Of a DNA stretch of 64,000 nucleotides, positions 1-11,465 are shown in pieces. The notes under the pieces were generated by a model, which searched no databases, had not been told where the DNA came from, and saw only the letters and a list, made by a program, of their open reading frames with translations. The position numbers and the translations under genes are program-made. Source of the stretch: Muscardinus avellanarius (lineage: Eukaryota; Chordata; Mammalia; Rodentia; Gliridae); the NCBI GenBank assembly GCA_963383645.1, contig OY726559.1, positions 111,207,314-111,271,313 of the forward strand. The letters run 5' to 3'. Each line of letters starts with the position of its first letter. The stretch's first letter is position 1.

Positions 1-300
1 TCTAGATAAATGACGACAGACCCCAGTAAAACAGTGGAGGGGGATTCAAGGAGAAAGATTTGCTGAAGGTAATAGTTAAAATAATGCTGTGCACATGTAC
101 ACAAGTATCAACAGTAATCATGACATGTATGGGGAGGGGAGGGATCAGGATAGTGTCTGGAGGGAAAGACACCAGGGGCTATGTGCATGCATGTTCTATC
201 ACGTGGAACCTCATGATGATGGCTAATTCCAGTGCCCCAATAAAAGTCTACAAAAAACACAACTAGGTGTTGCCTCGAGTTCCTTTACTTAATTATATCA
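1..300. other. Unassigned sequence
   Basis: I recognise no gene or repeat here. A G-rich stretch near 130-180 is followed by an AATAAA at about 239, which could be the 3' end of an old retroelement, but no target-site duplication is visible. Confidence 0.3.
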
Positions 301-311
301 ACAGTCTTCCA

Positions 312-380
312 GGAAAAAGTATAAGAATGTGCTTGCTTGAGTCACACAGCAAATAAGTTGGAAAACTGGGGATTCTAGTA
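312..380 (-). repeat. MIR-like SINE fragment
   Basis: The stretch reading 'gtcacacagcaaataagt' followed by 'ggaaaactggggattct' resembles the antisense form of the ancient mammalian MIR core (the 'aaggtcacacagctagtaag' part of the family). It is short and diverged, so the call rests on that core only. Confidence 0.45.
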
Positions 381-1588
381 GAGCCAAAAAAAAAAAAAAG
401 AATACAATTCTAAGCAGGAGGAATAGTATGCATCCAATCTTGACATTGAATGAGGTCCGTGTGATAACAGACACTCAGCGACATGTTGACGTGTTCCCAG
501 CAGCCACGGGATCTGTCCCACCCTGTGAGGCTGGTGCTGAAGAGGAGTCACCAGGTGAGCCTTCTTCACGTCTACTCCACTGCCTCTGACCGGCACAGGA
601 TGCTCAAGGAAGAGAAAGCAGAAAGCAGGCTGATTTTGGACCACTGAGATGCGCCCCACAGGCTTAAGTGACTATGGGAAAATACTAAGAAGATTTATTG
701 GACACGCGAAGAACGTGAGCCCTGAACCACGTGGGCACACGCTTAGCGTCCTAACCTGCCATCACTATCCCTTGCTCTCACCCTGAATTAACACACACAT
801 GGCTGTCAGAGTCTGAGGGAAAGCTGGCTTGTGCCTTAATACCCTGAAGGCTGCTATCTTTTAAAATCTGGCTATCAGCTTTGCTTTCATAATTCAGTGA
901 ACTGCTTTATTTCCTTTCAAGAGATTTCTAGGATTTTCTCTTTACCCTTGTGTCTATACAATTTTAAGAATCTGGGGCTACAATTGAGTATCTGTTTTTC
1001 CTCTGTTTCTTGTTTAGCCACTTGGTGAATGATCCCAACCTTGGTAATTTCTTATCCTATGTATAATTACCTAATCGTGGTTTACTCTTTCTGGAATTTC
1101 TATTGGTTGGACTTTAGAATTTCTGTGTTTTTTTTTTTATGCCCTTATTTTTCTATCTCCTTGTCATTAGGTCCTCTGTTCAGAGAAAATGTCTTCATTT
1201 CATATTTAAATTTTTATTAACAAGTGTAATTTGGCAATTACAATAATTATACACAAATTATAATGGTAAATTATATAGTATATTAGATGCTATATTATGT
1301 TTGCTCATTATCTCTGAAATTTCCAAGTTTCTTCTTTTTTTGTTGCTCTGACCGCTCCGGTTTCACACCCTTCCCCTTTCACTGTACGAGATCGTGATCT
1401 CAGAATCATCGAGCGCTATTTTAACTTTTTTTTCTGTTCCTGGAGTAATGGGTGCTGCCCCCAGAGTTACTTCCTCCCTGTCTCAGTCTTCTACTTCCAG
1501 GCTGAATTTCCCCCAGTGCACATACCCAAGGCACAAGGATCTTTGGGTAGGCATCATATTTAAGATTAAGACCGTGGAACAAGCCCAG
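381..1588. other. Unassigned AT-rich sequence
   Basis: No supported feature. Open frames on both strands are short, lack recognisable domains and overlap one another. A 14-nt A run lies near 388-400. Confidence 0.3.
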
Positions 1589-1604
1589 TGTGTGCGTGTG
1601 TGTG

Positions 1605-1643
<39 letters not shown>
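1589..1643. repeat. (TG)n microsatellite
   Basis: About 27 TG dinucleotides with interspersed CG variants. It gives long Cys-Val and Thr-His frames on the two strands that are not genes. Confidence 0.95.
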
Positions 1644-1644
<1 letters not shown>

Positions 1645-2340
1645 CACTTCTGGGCTTGAGCTTTTTGCTGAGTGGGTGGGGAGCCAGCATCCCAGCTGGG
1701 AATCCCCATGTTACACAATCTAAAGGGCCCCTGCCCCTTTTGGGACCCCACTCACATCACCAATTTGTTCTGCTGTGATCGTTTTTTTTTTTTTTTTAAG
1801 TGCTCTTTTGTGTATCTACTTGTTTTGGGCCTGGATGTAAAACACTTCTTTTTCAATCATTCTGGTCCAAGGATTAGGGGAGGGATTGCAGGCCCAGCGT
1901 CTAGCCTTTCGTGGCTGCGTTTCCGGGTCGTGGGGCAGGCTGGGTCTTTCTAGGCTCTCTTGGGTGGATCCCCCCCCTCCCCTCCTGCTGCAAGCCCCTC
2001 TCCTCCCTCATCTCTTCAGGATCTTATTTTCCTCGCCCAGTTTCCGAATCGCTCATCTACTTTTTCATCTCGGAGAAGTGTTTGGGAATATTTCACTTGC
2101 TAATAGCTTCTCCTCCGTTCTCTGCATTGTTGTGGGTTTATATCATTTTTATTCTTTTAACATCTTTTTAATGTGGTCTTGGGAGACAGTGCAGATAAAC
2201 ATTTTTGCACTGTATGCAATTTTGAACTGGAGAATCTGCTGTATTTTTCCTCACTAGATATTTACAAAGTGTTTTGCATTTAATTTTTTTGTGTAGATAA
2301 GAGATGTATGAACAACAAAGATCAAGAGATACAAAAGGGC
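1644..2340. other. Unassigned sequence
   Basis: Mixed sequence with a T run at 1783-1797 and a C-rich patch near 1970-2000. No repeat family or exon recognised. Confidence 0.3.
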
Positions 2341-2830
2341 TCACAGTGAAATTTAAACCACTCTCATTGTTGTTCTCTGGTAACCCAGTTTCTTGTGTAT
2401 TCTTCCAGAAATAGTCTATGCAAACACCTATTGTTTTAATTTTTTAAAGGTAGGATGCTATACACTGTTTCACACCTCTCTTTTTATGCTTACCAAGGGT
2501 CATTCCATATTCATACAGTACAGAGCTTTTAAAAGTTTATTTTTATTTCTCTGCACACTGTTTCACTGATGAATAGATTGGGATTTATATTATTTTTTTA
2601 ACATTTGCTTATTGGTGAGCTTGCAATCTCCTTTCTAATCTTGTGCTTTGTATAAAAAAAAGCTACAGCACATTTCCTTTTATATACAGTATTTTACACC
2701 CATGTGAGCACATCTGTCTGATAAATTCCTAGAAATGAAGTTGCTGGTTAATTGCCAGCTTTCTTGGGGACCCTAGCAATGCACATCCCTTCCAATTTAC
2801 GTGCGATTGCCGACATTTCCACGCTGGCGG
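2341..2830 (-). mobile_element. Ancient L1 3' region fragment
   Basis: Phrases such as 'attggtgagcttgcaatc', 'gataaattcctagaaatg' and 'aagttgctggttaattgcc' follow the order found in old mammalian L1 3' sequences read antisense. It is heavily diverged and has no usable reading frame. It differs in detail from the young L1 at 49.5-56.8 kb. Confidence 0.6.
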
Positions 2831-2870
2831 CTGCTCTTCTGCTGAGATCCAATCAGGAGTACCCACCATC

Positions 2871-3121
2871 CAGCGGAGTTCCACACAAAGAATGATTAAC
2901 TAGGTGTAAAGGTGTTAAGGAGAGAATCAAAATAAGAAGAGGACGTGATGGCAGCAGGGAGGTGCAGTTACAGGAAACAGCCCCCATCTTCAGGCCTGGA
3001 GAACAGGAGGCCGAAACTTACACTTCAGAAGCTTAGAGGAAAGGGCTGAACGGGTGATGTGTGCATGTGGGCCTCCGTCATCTTGCACTCCATAAGACGT
3101 ATGACTGCAAAGCACCAATAA
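2871..3121. other. Unassigned sequence
   Basis: No repeat or coding signal recognised between the old L1 fragment and the SINE that starts at about 3122. Confidence 0.3.
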
Positions 3122-3290
3122 TTTTTGTTTTGTTTTTTGCAGCACTGGGGATGGAACCCAGGGGCATTCTGCCTCTAACCTACACCTTCAATCCTTACTG
3201 TTATGTTTTTACTTTGGGACAGGGTCTCACTAGGTTGTTGAGGGTCTTGCTCAGTTGCTAAGGCTGGCCTCAAAGAACCCGCAATCCTGT
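3122..3290 (-). mobile_element. B1-dID SINE, 5' truncated
   Basis: On the minus strand the ID-like half and the linker are present, but the first ~60 bp of the B1 half are missing. The break lies a few bases from the LTR-like terminus at 3302. Confidence 0.75.
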
Positions 3291-3301
3291 CTGGACTGGG
3301 A

Positions 3302-3480
3302 CTGTCGAGGGTGAAGGGTCCGCTCTTCACCTCAGGGACTCTGTGGCAGAAGAGAATTTCAGCACGTGCCAGTCAGAGACAAAAACACGTTTATTTAGGA
3401 AAAGTGGGGATTACACGTTCAAAGGAGCACGCGGGCCATCTCAAGAGCATTTAGGGTCTTTACAGTCCTTTCCTTTTTTC
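3302..3480 (-). mobile_element. Possible truncated LTR relic
   Basis: Read on the minus strand it has an AATAAA signal (3390-3395), then a stretch ending in '...CCCTCGACA', i.e. a CA terminus at 3302 as retroviral LTRs have. The other end is lost next to the (CCTT)n tract. No TATA box or target duplication is seen, so this is a weak call; it could be a chance signal in unique DNA. Confidence 0.35.
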
Positions 3481-3489
3481 TTTTTTCCC

Positions 3490-3565
3490 CTCCCTCCCTT
3501 CCTTCCTTCCTTCCTTCCTTCCTTCCTTCCTTCCTTCCTTCCTTCCTTCCTTCCTTCTTTCTTTT
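3490..3565. repeat. (CCTT)n microsatellite, SINE tail
   Basis: A pure run that is (AAGG)n on the minus strand. It sits exactly where the A-rich tail of the adjacent minus-strand SINE should be, so it likely grew from that tail. Confidence 0.9.
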
Positions 3566-3766
3566 TTGCGGTACTAGGGTTGGAACTCAGGAACATTCTA
3601 CCTCCGAGCTACACCCCCAGCACTATTCTTTAGTTTTTATTTTGAAACAGGGTCTCACTGAGTTGCAAAGGGCCTTGCTAAGTAGCTGAGGCTGTCCATG
3701 AACTGCAATCCTCCGATCTCTGCCTCCCGAATGCTGGGATTACAAGTGTGCACCACCATGTCTGGT
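3566..3766 (-). mobile_element. B1-dID SINE, long-linker type
   Basis: Complete dimer on the minus strand: B1 half (3766 down to ~3650), linker with the 'CTTAGTAAGG...GCAACTCAGTGAGACC' pair of blocks, then the ID half ending near 3570. This is the common 'L' type in the window. Confidence 0.88.
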
Positions 3767-4819
3767 TCAGAAAGACCTTTCTAATTTGGAGATGATAAAA
3801 AGACTCTTCCATTTTATTTTCTTAGTGATTTTATGATTCTGCTTTTAAGATTTAGATATCTTATCAACTTGGAATTTTCCCTGCTATATCGTGAGAGGTA
3901 GTAACTGAGATATATATAGTGTGAAGTAGTAATTTAAATATATTTCTTTTACATGCCCTATTATTCAGACATTCTAACACCTTTACTGGATAATCCCCTT
4001 TCTCCACTAATTTGAAAATTCACCTTTATAATTCCTGTGTTTTTTTCCCCTTGGTCTATTCTGGGATTTTCTAATCTATTTTATTGTTATGTCTATTTAT
4101 GTACTGCCCTACATATTTTAATTATTTTACCCATAATATGTTTAAATTACTTTATTCTTAGTTTCCCTTTTTAGAATCTCATGTTTGTTCTTGATTATTC
4201 TCTTCTCCATAGGAACATTATAGTCATCTAATTTTAAATCCTGTGAGTGTGTTTCTTGAGATCACATAAAAATACGGATTAACTAAGGGAGAACTGAGAG
4301 GGCGTCATACTAAGTTATCCTATTTAAGACCATGATATGATATAGCTTTCAATGTCTTTTCTTCTTCTTTTTTTGCCTGTTTTTGTTAGGTTTACTCCAG
4401 GGTGTTAGTCTGCCCTTCCTGTTAGTAGCCACACGCATCTTGACTGGGTCTCTTCCCAAAATCTCAGTTCTTTTTTAATTTTCAGGGTGTATGGCGACCC
4501 CACTTCACATAAGAGGTTCCGTGAAGATGGAGTTGTCTCTGGTGTTGCTTTTGGGTGATTTGTGAAAACAAAAACGAGGGAAAATATTGGTGATAAAATA
4601 AGCTTTATTGTGTCTGCTATGAAAAGTCAGGGGCTGCTTCATTTCCATGCCCCCAACGCTCGGCGACCCCAGCCCACTGACTGCAAGAAATCCAGTTGTT
4701 ATCCCCCAAAAGATCTAGGCATCTCCATGGGGTGATAGATGGTTACACGGATGTAGACTGTCTCCAGGCACCCTGGTCCTCTGTCTCTTAGGCATCTAAG
4801 AGGCATCTCACCCATTCTG
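3767..4819. other. Unassigned AT-rich sequence
   Basis: No gene or confident repeat. An AATAAA on the minus strand near 4600 and a GC-richer patch at 4640-4680 are the only contrasts. It may contain old L1 DNA too diverged to name. Confidence 0.3.
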
Positions 4820-5295
4820 TTATTTTCTTAAATTGTTTTTAGTGGCGCAATGTTATCCTACATCTTGATGCAGTTCTGGGTGACAGAGGCACACGCCGCA
4901 CACAGCTCGCCCTCCTCACCTCACCAAGCTCAGCACAGTGATTGATAAATTTACCATGTCCATTTCCTTCCTCCCCGTCCCGTCTCCCTCGCTCCCCCAG
5001 GGTTTCTCCTCGTTTTCCCGGGCTTTCTCCCGTGTCCCACCTCCTCCCTAGCTTCCACATATGAGGGAGAACATCCGACCTTTCCATTTTTGTTAATCTC
5101 ACTTAGCATAATAGTCTCAAGTTCCATCCATTTCCCTGCAGAGGACATGATTTTGTTCTTCGTTATGGCTGAATAGAATCCCACTGTGCGTATATCCTAT
5201 AATTTTGCAATCCATTCATCTATATTGATGGACATCTCAGCTGGCTTCCACAGTTTGGCGATTATGAATTGTGCAGCTTTAAACATAGCTGCTTC
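4820..5295 (-). mobile_element. 5'-truncated L1 3' end
   Basis: Antisense L1: the 3' UTR lies at the left, and the end of ORF2 at right. Translation of the minus strand from 5184 gives 'MGFYSAITKNK' and 'WMELETIMLSEI', which match the C-terminal end of L1 ORF2p (compare '[11 protein letters not shown]' and '[11 protein letters not shown]' in the full-length copy). It is truncated upstream near 5295, as is usual for incomplete reverse transcription. Confidence 0.85.
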
Positions 5296-6200
5296 TCGCC
5301 CATTCTGCAAGAGTTGTGATCTGTCTCGAGATCAGCCTCCCTCAGGCGCTGCTCATCTTGTTCTTAAAGGGGGGCGCTGGTTGCCCTGTGGGTAAATGAA
5401 GGGTTCCAAGGCGTTAACAGTAAAAGCATCTTGGGGCCAACAGAGAGGAAACTCCAAGGACCGGCGCTGGTGCTGGGCAAGAGAATGGCCATGGTGACGG
5501 GAGGGAGGGCAAAGCCTTCGCTACCCAGGCCCTTGCAGAACTCTGTTTTCATTGAAACGAAAAGAAGATTGCAAGGCTATCAATGGACAGAAGCTAATTT
5601 TGGTTGATTGCTTACCGCGTTTCTGTTTTGTCTATAATTTGAAAAGAATTAAACGGACACATAAAAGAATTATATAGGACACATTAATGTCCTATAATTA
5701 AAACAATTACAGGACATTGCTATAACAAACTGTATTGGCATCTATTTATGCAGATGGACAGTTGTTTCAGTACTTACATTAAAAAGGAAATAAAGCTGAT
5801 AATAAATCCGGTCTCACCCTTGTAATGAGGAATGTTCATCCATGTATGTATAAGTTAATTTTTAAAACAAGCCTCATCTATCTTATTAAGAAATGTGTTT
5901 CCTGCCAAAGCATATTCCTCACGTTTGAAATTAGTTATTAAAACCACATGCAAATAAAACTTGAAATGATAACTTAATCCAGAAGAAAATCTTTACCATT
6001 TAGATTCTTATGGCTCCTGGAAGTTAAACACAATTTATTTTCATTTATTCATTTATTTATCTCTGTTGCAGGGAATTAGGATAAGGTGATCAATAGCACA
6101 CTTTCAAGCATACAATTTACATTATGATAAAATTCTGTGGGGAAAGTAGAATGGAAATGTCAGCTGAAGGAGGGGAGAAATGTTATAATTTTTTATATTA
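5296..6200. other. Unassigned sequence
   Basis: A moderately GC-rich part (5300-5530) passes into AT-rich DNA. I see no exon, repeat family or regulatory motif I can support. Confidence 0.3.
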
Positions 6201-6214
6201 AAAAGAGCTTGTTT

Positions 6215-6397
6215 GCCGGGCGTGGTGGCGCACGCTTGTAATCCCCGCGCTTGGGAGGCGGAGACAGGAGGATCGCGCAGGTTCGAAGCCAGCCGTGCTG
6301 GCGTAAGAGACCCTGTTTCAAAAATATAAAATAGGTCTGGGAGTGTAGCCCGGAGGAAGGAGGGCTTCCAGGAACCCCAGTACCACCACCACAAAAA
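6215..6397 (+). mobile_element. B1-dID SINE, short-linker type
   Basis: Reference copy for the younger 'S' type. B1 half 6215-6305 with the pol III B-box-like 'GGTTCGAAGCC', a short linker reading 'taagagaccctgtttc', then the ID half at 6332-6385 with 'GGTCTGGGAGTGTAGCCC' and 'CTTCCAGGAACCCC'. A 14-bp perfect target-site duplication (aaaagagcttgttt) flanks it at 6201-6214 and 6398-6411. It is non-autonomous and would have been copied by L1 enzymes. Confidence 0.95.
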
Positions 6398-6411
6398 AAA
6401 AGAGCTTGTTT

Positions 6412-6954
6412 ATGGATTTTTAAATGGATGAATTATATGAAATCTCAATTTCTATGAAATACATTCAACAAATGATATGATAGTTAATCTTAAGATGTCA
6501 ATATTTATAATATGCTAGAAGTTATTTATTTTGCAATTATTTAGACATGATGAAAAATTTAAATTGTCAAATTAAAAATGTCCGAGAAGGCACGTACTTT
6601 TAAAAAATTATTTTAGAGATTCTCAGGTTAATAAAAAAATCCCCTAAATAATTAAAAAAAAAAAGCAAACTTTTGGCCATTGCCCTACATTTGTTGAAGT
6701 AAATGCCTAATTTTATCCTCTCAAACTTTGAGGCTAGAAGAAGTAAGGCGTGTACAGGAAGGCGAGCAGCCCCAGACGCAGGCAGTTTTCGAGCCCGTGG
6801 ATACGCACCACGTGGGTCTCCTTTGGGACTCATCTTCGTCTGAATCTACACAGCAGCCAACCCTGGTGCTCCCACTCAAGCGCTCCTCTCTTTCCCCATC
6901 TCAAAGAGAGCCCTTCAACCTTACCCTTCCTTCTTTTTCATCTCTCTCTCTTTC
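6412..6954. other. Unassigned AT-rich sequence
   Basis: No gene or repeat family recognised. Overlapping short frames at 6728-6977 in two phases show no domain. Confidence 0.3.
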
Positions 6955-7730
6955 TGAATTTTATTAGTAGCATATAATTATACATTGTAGTAAATTCAAA
7001 GTAATACATTCATATATGCACACAGCACCTCTCGGGGTGGTTCTCTTCTAACCCCATCCCACTCCTCCACTCCCTCCTCACTGTACGTGCTATAAGGTTG
7101 TTAGTGATACCTTCATATATGGACATAATATTATTTGGCCTATTTCCTATCTCAAACCTCCACTCCCCTCTTCCCTCATCTCTCCCCTCATCCCTGTCCA
7201 CCATTCTGCTGGCCTCCCTCCTTATTATCATTAAATCTCTATTCTTTTCTTTTTTTGTGTGTGGTTGAACCCAGGGCCATTCTACCTCCGAGCTCCGCCT
7301 CCCCGCCCGATTTTTCATTCTTTATTTTGAAACAGGGTCTCACTGAGTTGCAGAGGGCCTCACTAAGTAGCCGAGGCTGGCCTCGAACCTGGATCCTCCT
7401 GTCTCAGCCTCCCAAATGCTGGAATTACAAGCGTGTGCCACCATGGCCGGCTAGTTTCTGTCCTTTTCTATTTTCTTTCTAGCTTCGACACATGGGGGGG
7501 AAATATACGACCCTTGACTTTCTAAGACTGATTTATCTCACTTAGCATAATGTTTTCTAATTCCATCCATTTTCCTGCAACTAACATAATTTATATTTTC
7601 TGTTCTTTATGGCTGAGTAAAACTCTATTGCGTGTATATCCCTCATTTTCTTTATTCATTCATCTGTTGACAGACACCTAGGTGGGTTCTGTGCTTGACT
7701 ATTGTGAACTGTGCCGCTGTACACATGTGA
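6955..7730 (-). mobile_element. 5'-truncated L1 3' end, split by a SINE
   Basis: Left part (6955-7246) is the L1 3' UTR and right part (7453-7730) is the end of ORF2 read antisense ('ttctttatggctgagtaaaa', 'tctgttgacagacacctagg'). The two halves are separated by the SINE at 7247-7452. The fragment ends near 7730 without a 5' region. Confidence 0.85.
7247..7452 (-). mobile_element. B1-dID SINE inserted in L1
   Basis: Full L-type dimer on the minus strand. It interrupts the older L1 3' end, so it is the younger of the two. Confidence 0.88.
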
Positions 7731-9042
7731 AGTCATCTTTTTCAGTGGAGAAGCCCAGCTTTTAGAAAGCACAGGGATACTGAACAGTTTCCTGCCCTCC
7801 TTAGGTGAAGCTCCGAGTGTCGCTTCCTGGGAGAGCGTGCCTGTTTATTAAGAGGAAGTGTGCCTGTGAATTTCCTTTGAGAAGCTGAAATCGGCCTCCA
7901 CACAAAGGCAGGAGAACATGGCAGCCAGACATCAGTACCTCTGACAACATCTGGGTGCTTTGTCTTAAATCACACCACACGTGGACAGGAACAGTCCAGC
8001 GGGGGCAAAGGTCCGGCTTCCCGTTTTGCACTCTGCTCTCTGATGACGAACTGTTAGGTCTGAACATCTTTTATAGCCAGCTCCCCTCTCTCTTCTTTTA
8101 GTGAATAAGGACTTGAATAATAACCCGTAGACCTTCCAAGAATCGGCAAGAAAGTCTCACGCAGGGAAGATAAATTTACCTATTAGAATGCAGTCCGCGG
8201 TAATAAAGATATGTCAAATGGCACCTGCAATTTACATCACTTAATAGAATACAACCTGCTCGGCTAAAACACTTTATGTCTGATTATTCCAATATCTTTT
8301 TTGCCGAGTTCAGTGGGAGAGCTTAAAAGACACCAGGACATTGAAAGGAACTTCAAATGATTTAGTTTTTATTTTTGCCCTAAAATGGAGGGCTGCCTTT
8401 CTCCAAAATCAGCTGCTTCCTGGAACTCTTTGAGGAGTAGCTAAGTCAGCATTCTTACTGCTGTTTTCCAAATACCTGAAATGCACAAAATTTAGAGGGG
8501 AAAGAGCTTTATTTGATTGGAGGTCTGGAGATGCCAATATATATATATATACATTGTCCACTTATGCAGACTTCCAAATGGGAGCCAGGGCTGCAGATCC
8601 TTAGGGTATGCTGATGGGGAGCAGAGGGATTGACAGGAGATTGGCACAGACCAGGATCATGTACAGCCCCAAGGCCACACCTCCAGGGGCACACCTCTGA
8701 GCGCGGCTGTCTCCAGACGAGCTTACCAAACCTTCAAGTGGAATTTTGCTAATCAAAACGCCTACGCAGCACAGAAAGCACACTCTGCCAAGGAAGAAAG
8801 CTCATCGCCATAATATCGGACACCATGCTATTTAGAGAGAACTCCTCTTGGGTTCCGAGGCAAACATGATATACTACCAATTTTATTTTTGATCCAGCTA
8901 GAAACTCATATGTACCTTAAAGCAAATTAAATAGCATTGTCACTAGTGAAACACAAAGATGTCTTTTCATCTTATGAATTATTAAAGGTTATAATTATAA
9001 GAATGAATTTTAAATGCTATATTTCATAATAAAGCAGATCAA
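7731..9042. other. Unassigned sequence
   Basis: No gene-like reading frame or repeat family recognised. A short (TA)n run lies at about 8537-8552. Confidence 0.3.
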
Positions 9043-9118
9043 TTTTTTTTTGTGGTACTGGGGATTGAACCCAGGGGCATTCTACCTCTGAGCTACACCC
9101 CCAAGCCCTATTTTTTAA

Positions 9119-9176
9119 TCTTTCTTTCTTTCTTTCTTTCTTTCTTCCTTTCTTTCTTTCTTTCTTTCTTTCTTCA
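9119..9176. repeat. (TTTC)n microsatellite between ID modules
   Basis: About 14 units with one C substitution; lies between the second and third ID modules of the multi-ID SINE. Confidence 0.95.
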
Positions 9177-9249
9177 TTTTGTGGGTCTGGGGATGGAGCC
9201 CAGGGGCATTCTACCTCCGAGCTACAGCCCCTGCCCTATTTATTATTCT

Positions 9250-9259
9250 TTATTTTATT

Positions 9260-9290
<31 letters not shown>

Positions 9291-9303
9291 TTCATTCATT
9301 CAT
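9250..9303. repeat. (TTTA)n microsatellite between ID modules
   Basis: About 12 units passing into TTCA variants; lies between the first and second ID modules. Confidence 0.95.
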
Positions 9304-9506
9304 TTTGTGGGTCTGAGGATGGAACCCAGGGGCATTCTACCTCTCAGCTACAGCCCCTGCCCTATTTATTATTCTTAATTTTGAAACCGGGTCTCAATGA
9401 GTTGCTGGGAGCCTCACTAAGTAGCTGAGACTGGCCGCGAACCGCGATCCTCCTGTCTCAGCCTCCCGAATGCAGGGATGACGAGCGTGCGCCACCACGC
9501 CCGGCT

Positions 9507-10411
9507 AGTTTTCTAACGTACAATGATTTATCATATCTTTTACAAAAGTGAAAAAATGACTTAAAACATTTCTGCCAGAGCCACGAGATATGGAGAAAAG
9601 CCTTTTTATAAAGAAGTCATTCCCAAGTCATCACGAAGCTGCAATTTTCCAGTCCCTCCCGTGGGACTCAGGTGAAATGCCTTAATTTTTTAGAGCCTCC
9701 ATTTCATAGGCTTCCAACATAGGTGGTGCTGACAGATAACTGATAGACAGGGAGACAAATTTAAATCGCTAATCACTTATTCCTGGGGACAAATTGCTAC
9801 TATATTCCTGATTGAAAATAATGCCATTTTCCCACTAGGACCCAGCAGGCCCACCCTGGGTTAAGCAAGTTAGCCGTGGTGAGTGGAGGTCCATGCTATA
9901 GGGTCCAGGCGGACCCCCGCCATGGCCGCTAGGTCTGGCTTTATAATTTATCAGTTAATTATCAAAGAGTGGGCCGTCCAGCGTTGAACAGGGGGGTAAA
10001 CAGACAGCAGCAAAGTTATTCTCTGACTCTCTGATGACCAAGAAACTTGTTAGCAACGCGGAATTTCTTTGAGAACCTGCGAACAACACAGCTGTGTTCA
10101 GGCTCTGGGCTCTTTCTGAACGGCCTCTCTAAAATGACAGGCCCTGCTCTGTTTTGGTGGAACTCACCGCGTAGGTCTTATTAAAACACCGAAAGCGCTC
10201 ACTGCTTCTTATTAACACGATCTACGAGCGTGGCCTTACCCTGGAACTGTGCGAGTCCCGAGGAATGCGGGCAGGTTACGGCCTCTGGAGACGACAAAAA
10301 TGTCAAATGCTAGTTATTACCATTGGGAAGTAATCCTGTCTCCCGGGCAGGAACACGCCACAGACGTTCTCTGTGCGCTTGAAGTGAAAAGGATGGAGTG
10401 ATTAGAACCGA
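9507..10411. other. Unassigned sequence
   Basis: Unique-looking DNA with a modest GC rise near 9830-9920 and 10140-10280. No exon, repeat or promoter motif I can defend. Confidence 0.3.
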
Positions 10412-10486
10412 GAGGGCGGGTGCAGCTCAGGGTACAGTGCTCGCTTGCCTGCTCTGTGCTTGACTCCTGGTGCTGCAGAAAAAAGA
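10412..10486 (+). mobile_element. ID element (tRNA-derived SINE)
   Basis: A stand-alone ID monomer: a head reading 'ggcgggtgcagctcagggt', the 'gtgctcgcttgcctg' anticodon-arm region and a short A/G tail. ID elements derive from tRNA-Ala/BC1-like RNA and carry internal pol III boxes. The copy is diverged. Confidence 0.7.
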
Positions 10487-10790
10487 AGGCTCTGGGGGAA
10501 GAATTCACTGAGTAGAATTAACTGCAATAACACACGGGCGTCTTTGAAATCTTAGATGCTATTGCAAGATCTTCGACTTGACCTGGATTGCAACTTGGCC
10601 CTTGGTCACGCAGCAAGCTGTACAGGATTCCTGCCACAACACCCACTTACTCCCAGCTAGTGGTCCCATCAGGACATTTCTTTCCATCCGAGGCCTGGCA
10701 ACTGAGCAGGAAGCTCCCAACACGCTCAGCACTGAGGGACTAGCTGGAGTTGGCCTTCTCTTCAGTTGTTCAACACTCACATTTTTCTTA
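10487..10790. other. Unassigned sequence
   Basis: Unique-looking DNA between an ID element and a SINE. A weak MIR-like phrase ('cttggtcacgcagcaagct') occurs near 10600; too short to call. Confidence 0.3.
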
Positions 10791-11037
10791 CTTTATTTAT
10801 TTTTATTTTTATTATTTATTTTTATTATTATTTTTTGCAGGTCTGAGGATGGAACCCAGGGGCATTCAACCTCCCAGCTACACCCCTCTGCCCTATTTTT
10901 ATTCTTTATTTGGAAACAGGGTCTCACTGAGTTGCAAAGGGCCTCACTAAGGAGCTGAGGGCTGTCCTTGAACCACGATCCTCCTGTCTCAGCCTTCCCA
11001 ATGCTGGGATTACAAGTGTGCACCACCACGCCGGGCT
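10791..11037 (-). mobile_element. B1-dID SINE with TTTA-rich tail
   Basis: Dimer body at 10838-11037 on the minus strand; the left 45 bp (10791-10837) are a (TTTA)/(TTTTA) tract in the tail position. The next feature is another B1 half in the same orientation, so the locus can be read as B1-B1-ID. Confidence 0.85.
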
Positions 11038-11057
11038 TCCAGCCCATTTTAAAAGTC

Positions 11058-11175
11058 TTTTTTTAAAAATTTGAAACAAAGCCTCACTAAGTTGCTGAGG
11101 CTAGCCTTAAACCTGTGATCCTCCTGTCTTAGCTTCCCAGATACTAGGATTACAGGTGTGTGCTGCCATACCCAA
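11058..11175 (-). mobile_element. B1 half-element
   Basis: Only the B1 part and a linker remnant are present; no ID module follows other than that of the neighbouring complete SINE. More diverged than its neighbour. Confidence 0.7.
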
Positions 11176-11182
11176 TGAGAAG

Positions 11183-11311
11183 TTTATTTTATATAATATA
11201 TAGTTTATTTATATAAATAAAATAAACTTATAAGCAAACTTTATCTTATATAATAAATCTCTATATATTATATAATGATATTTATATAATATAATATATT
11301 ATATATGTATA
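11183..11311. repeat. AT-only low-complexity tract
   Basis: About 130 bp almost without G or C, rich in TATA/ATAT steps with local inverted repeats. Confidence 0.85.
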
Positions 11312-11465
11312 AATGAAAGTATCAATGAAATGAGCACAACTCATATGATAGACTTTTTCCAATCTTATCATGATCATAAGCCCTATCTTCTGCAGTATTT
11401 GAAAGTCATTTCGTATGATCCTAATGATCCAGGATATCTGGACTTCAGTTCTTCCCGGGCCCAGG

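Larger units (their letters stand above)
9043..9506 (-). mobile_element. B1-dID SINE with three ID modules
   Basis: Minus-strand order: B1 half (9506-9376), ID module (9375-9301), (TTTA)n, second ID module (9240-9174), (TTTC)n, third ID module (9109-9043). Each module keeps the 'GAACCCAGGGGCATTCTACC' core seen on the plus strand. The usual element has one ID module, so this copy is B1-ID-ID-ID with a different simple repeat at each junction. Confidence 0.9.

Noticed and set aside
4590..4680. LTR-like end with an antisense AATAAA
   Set aside because: No TG/CA termini, TATA box or flanking duplication could be found.
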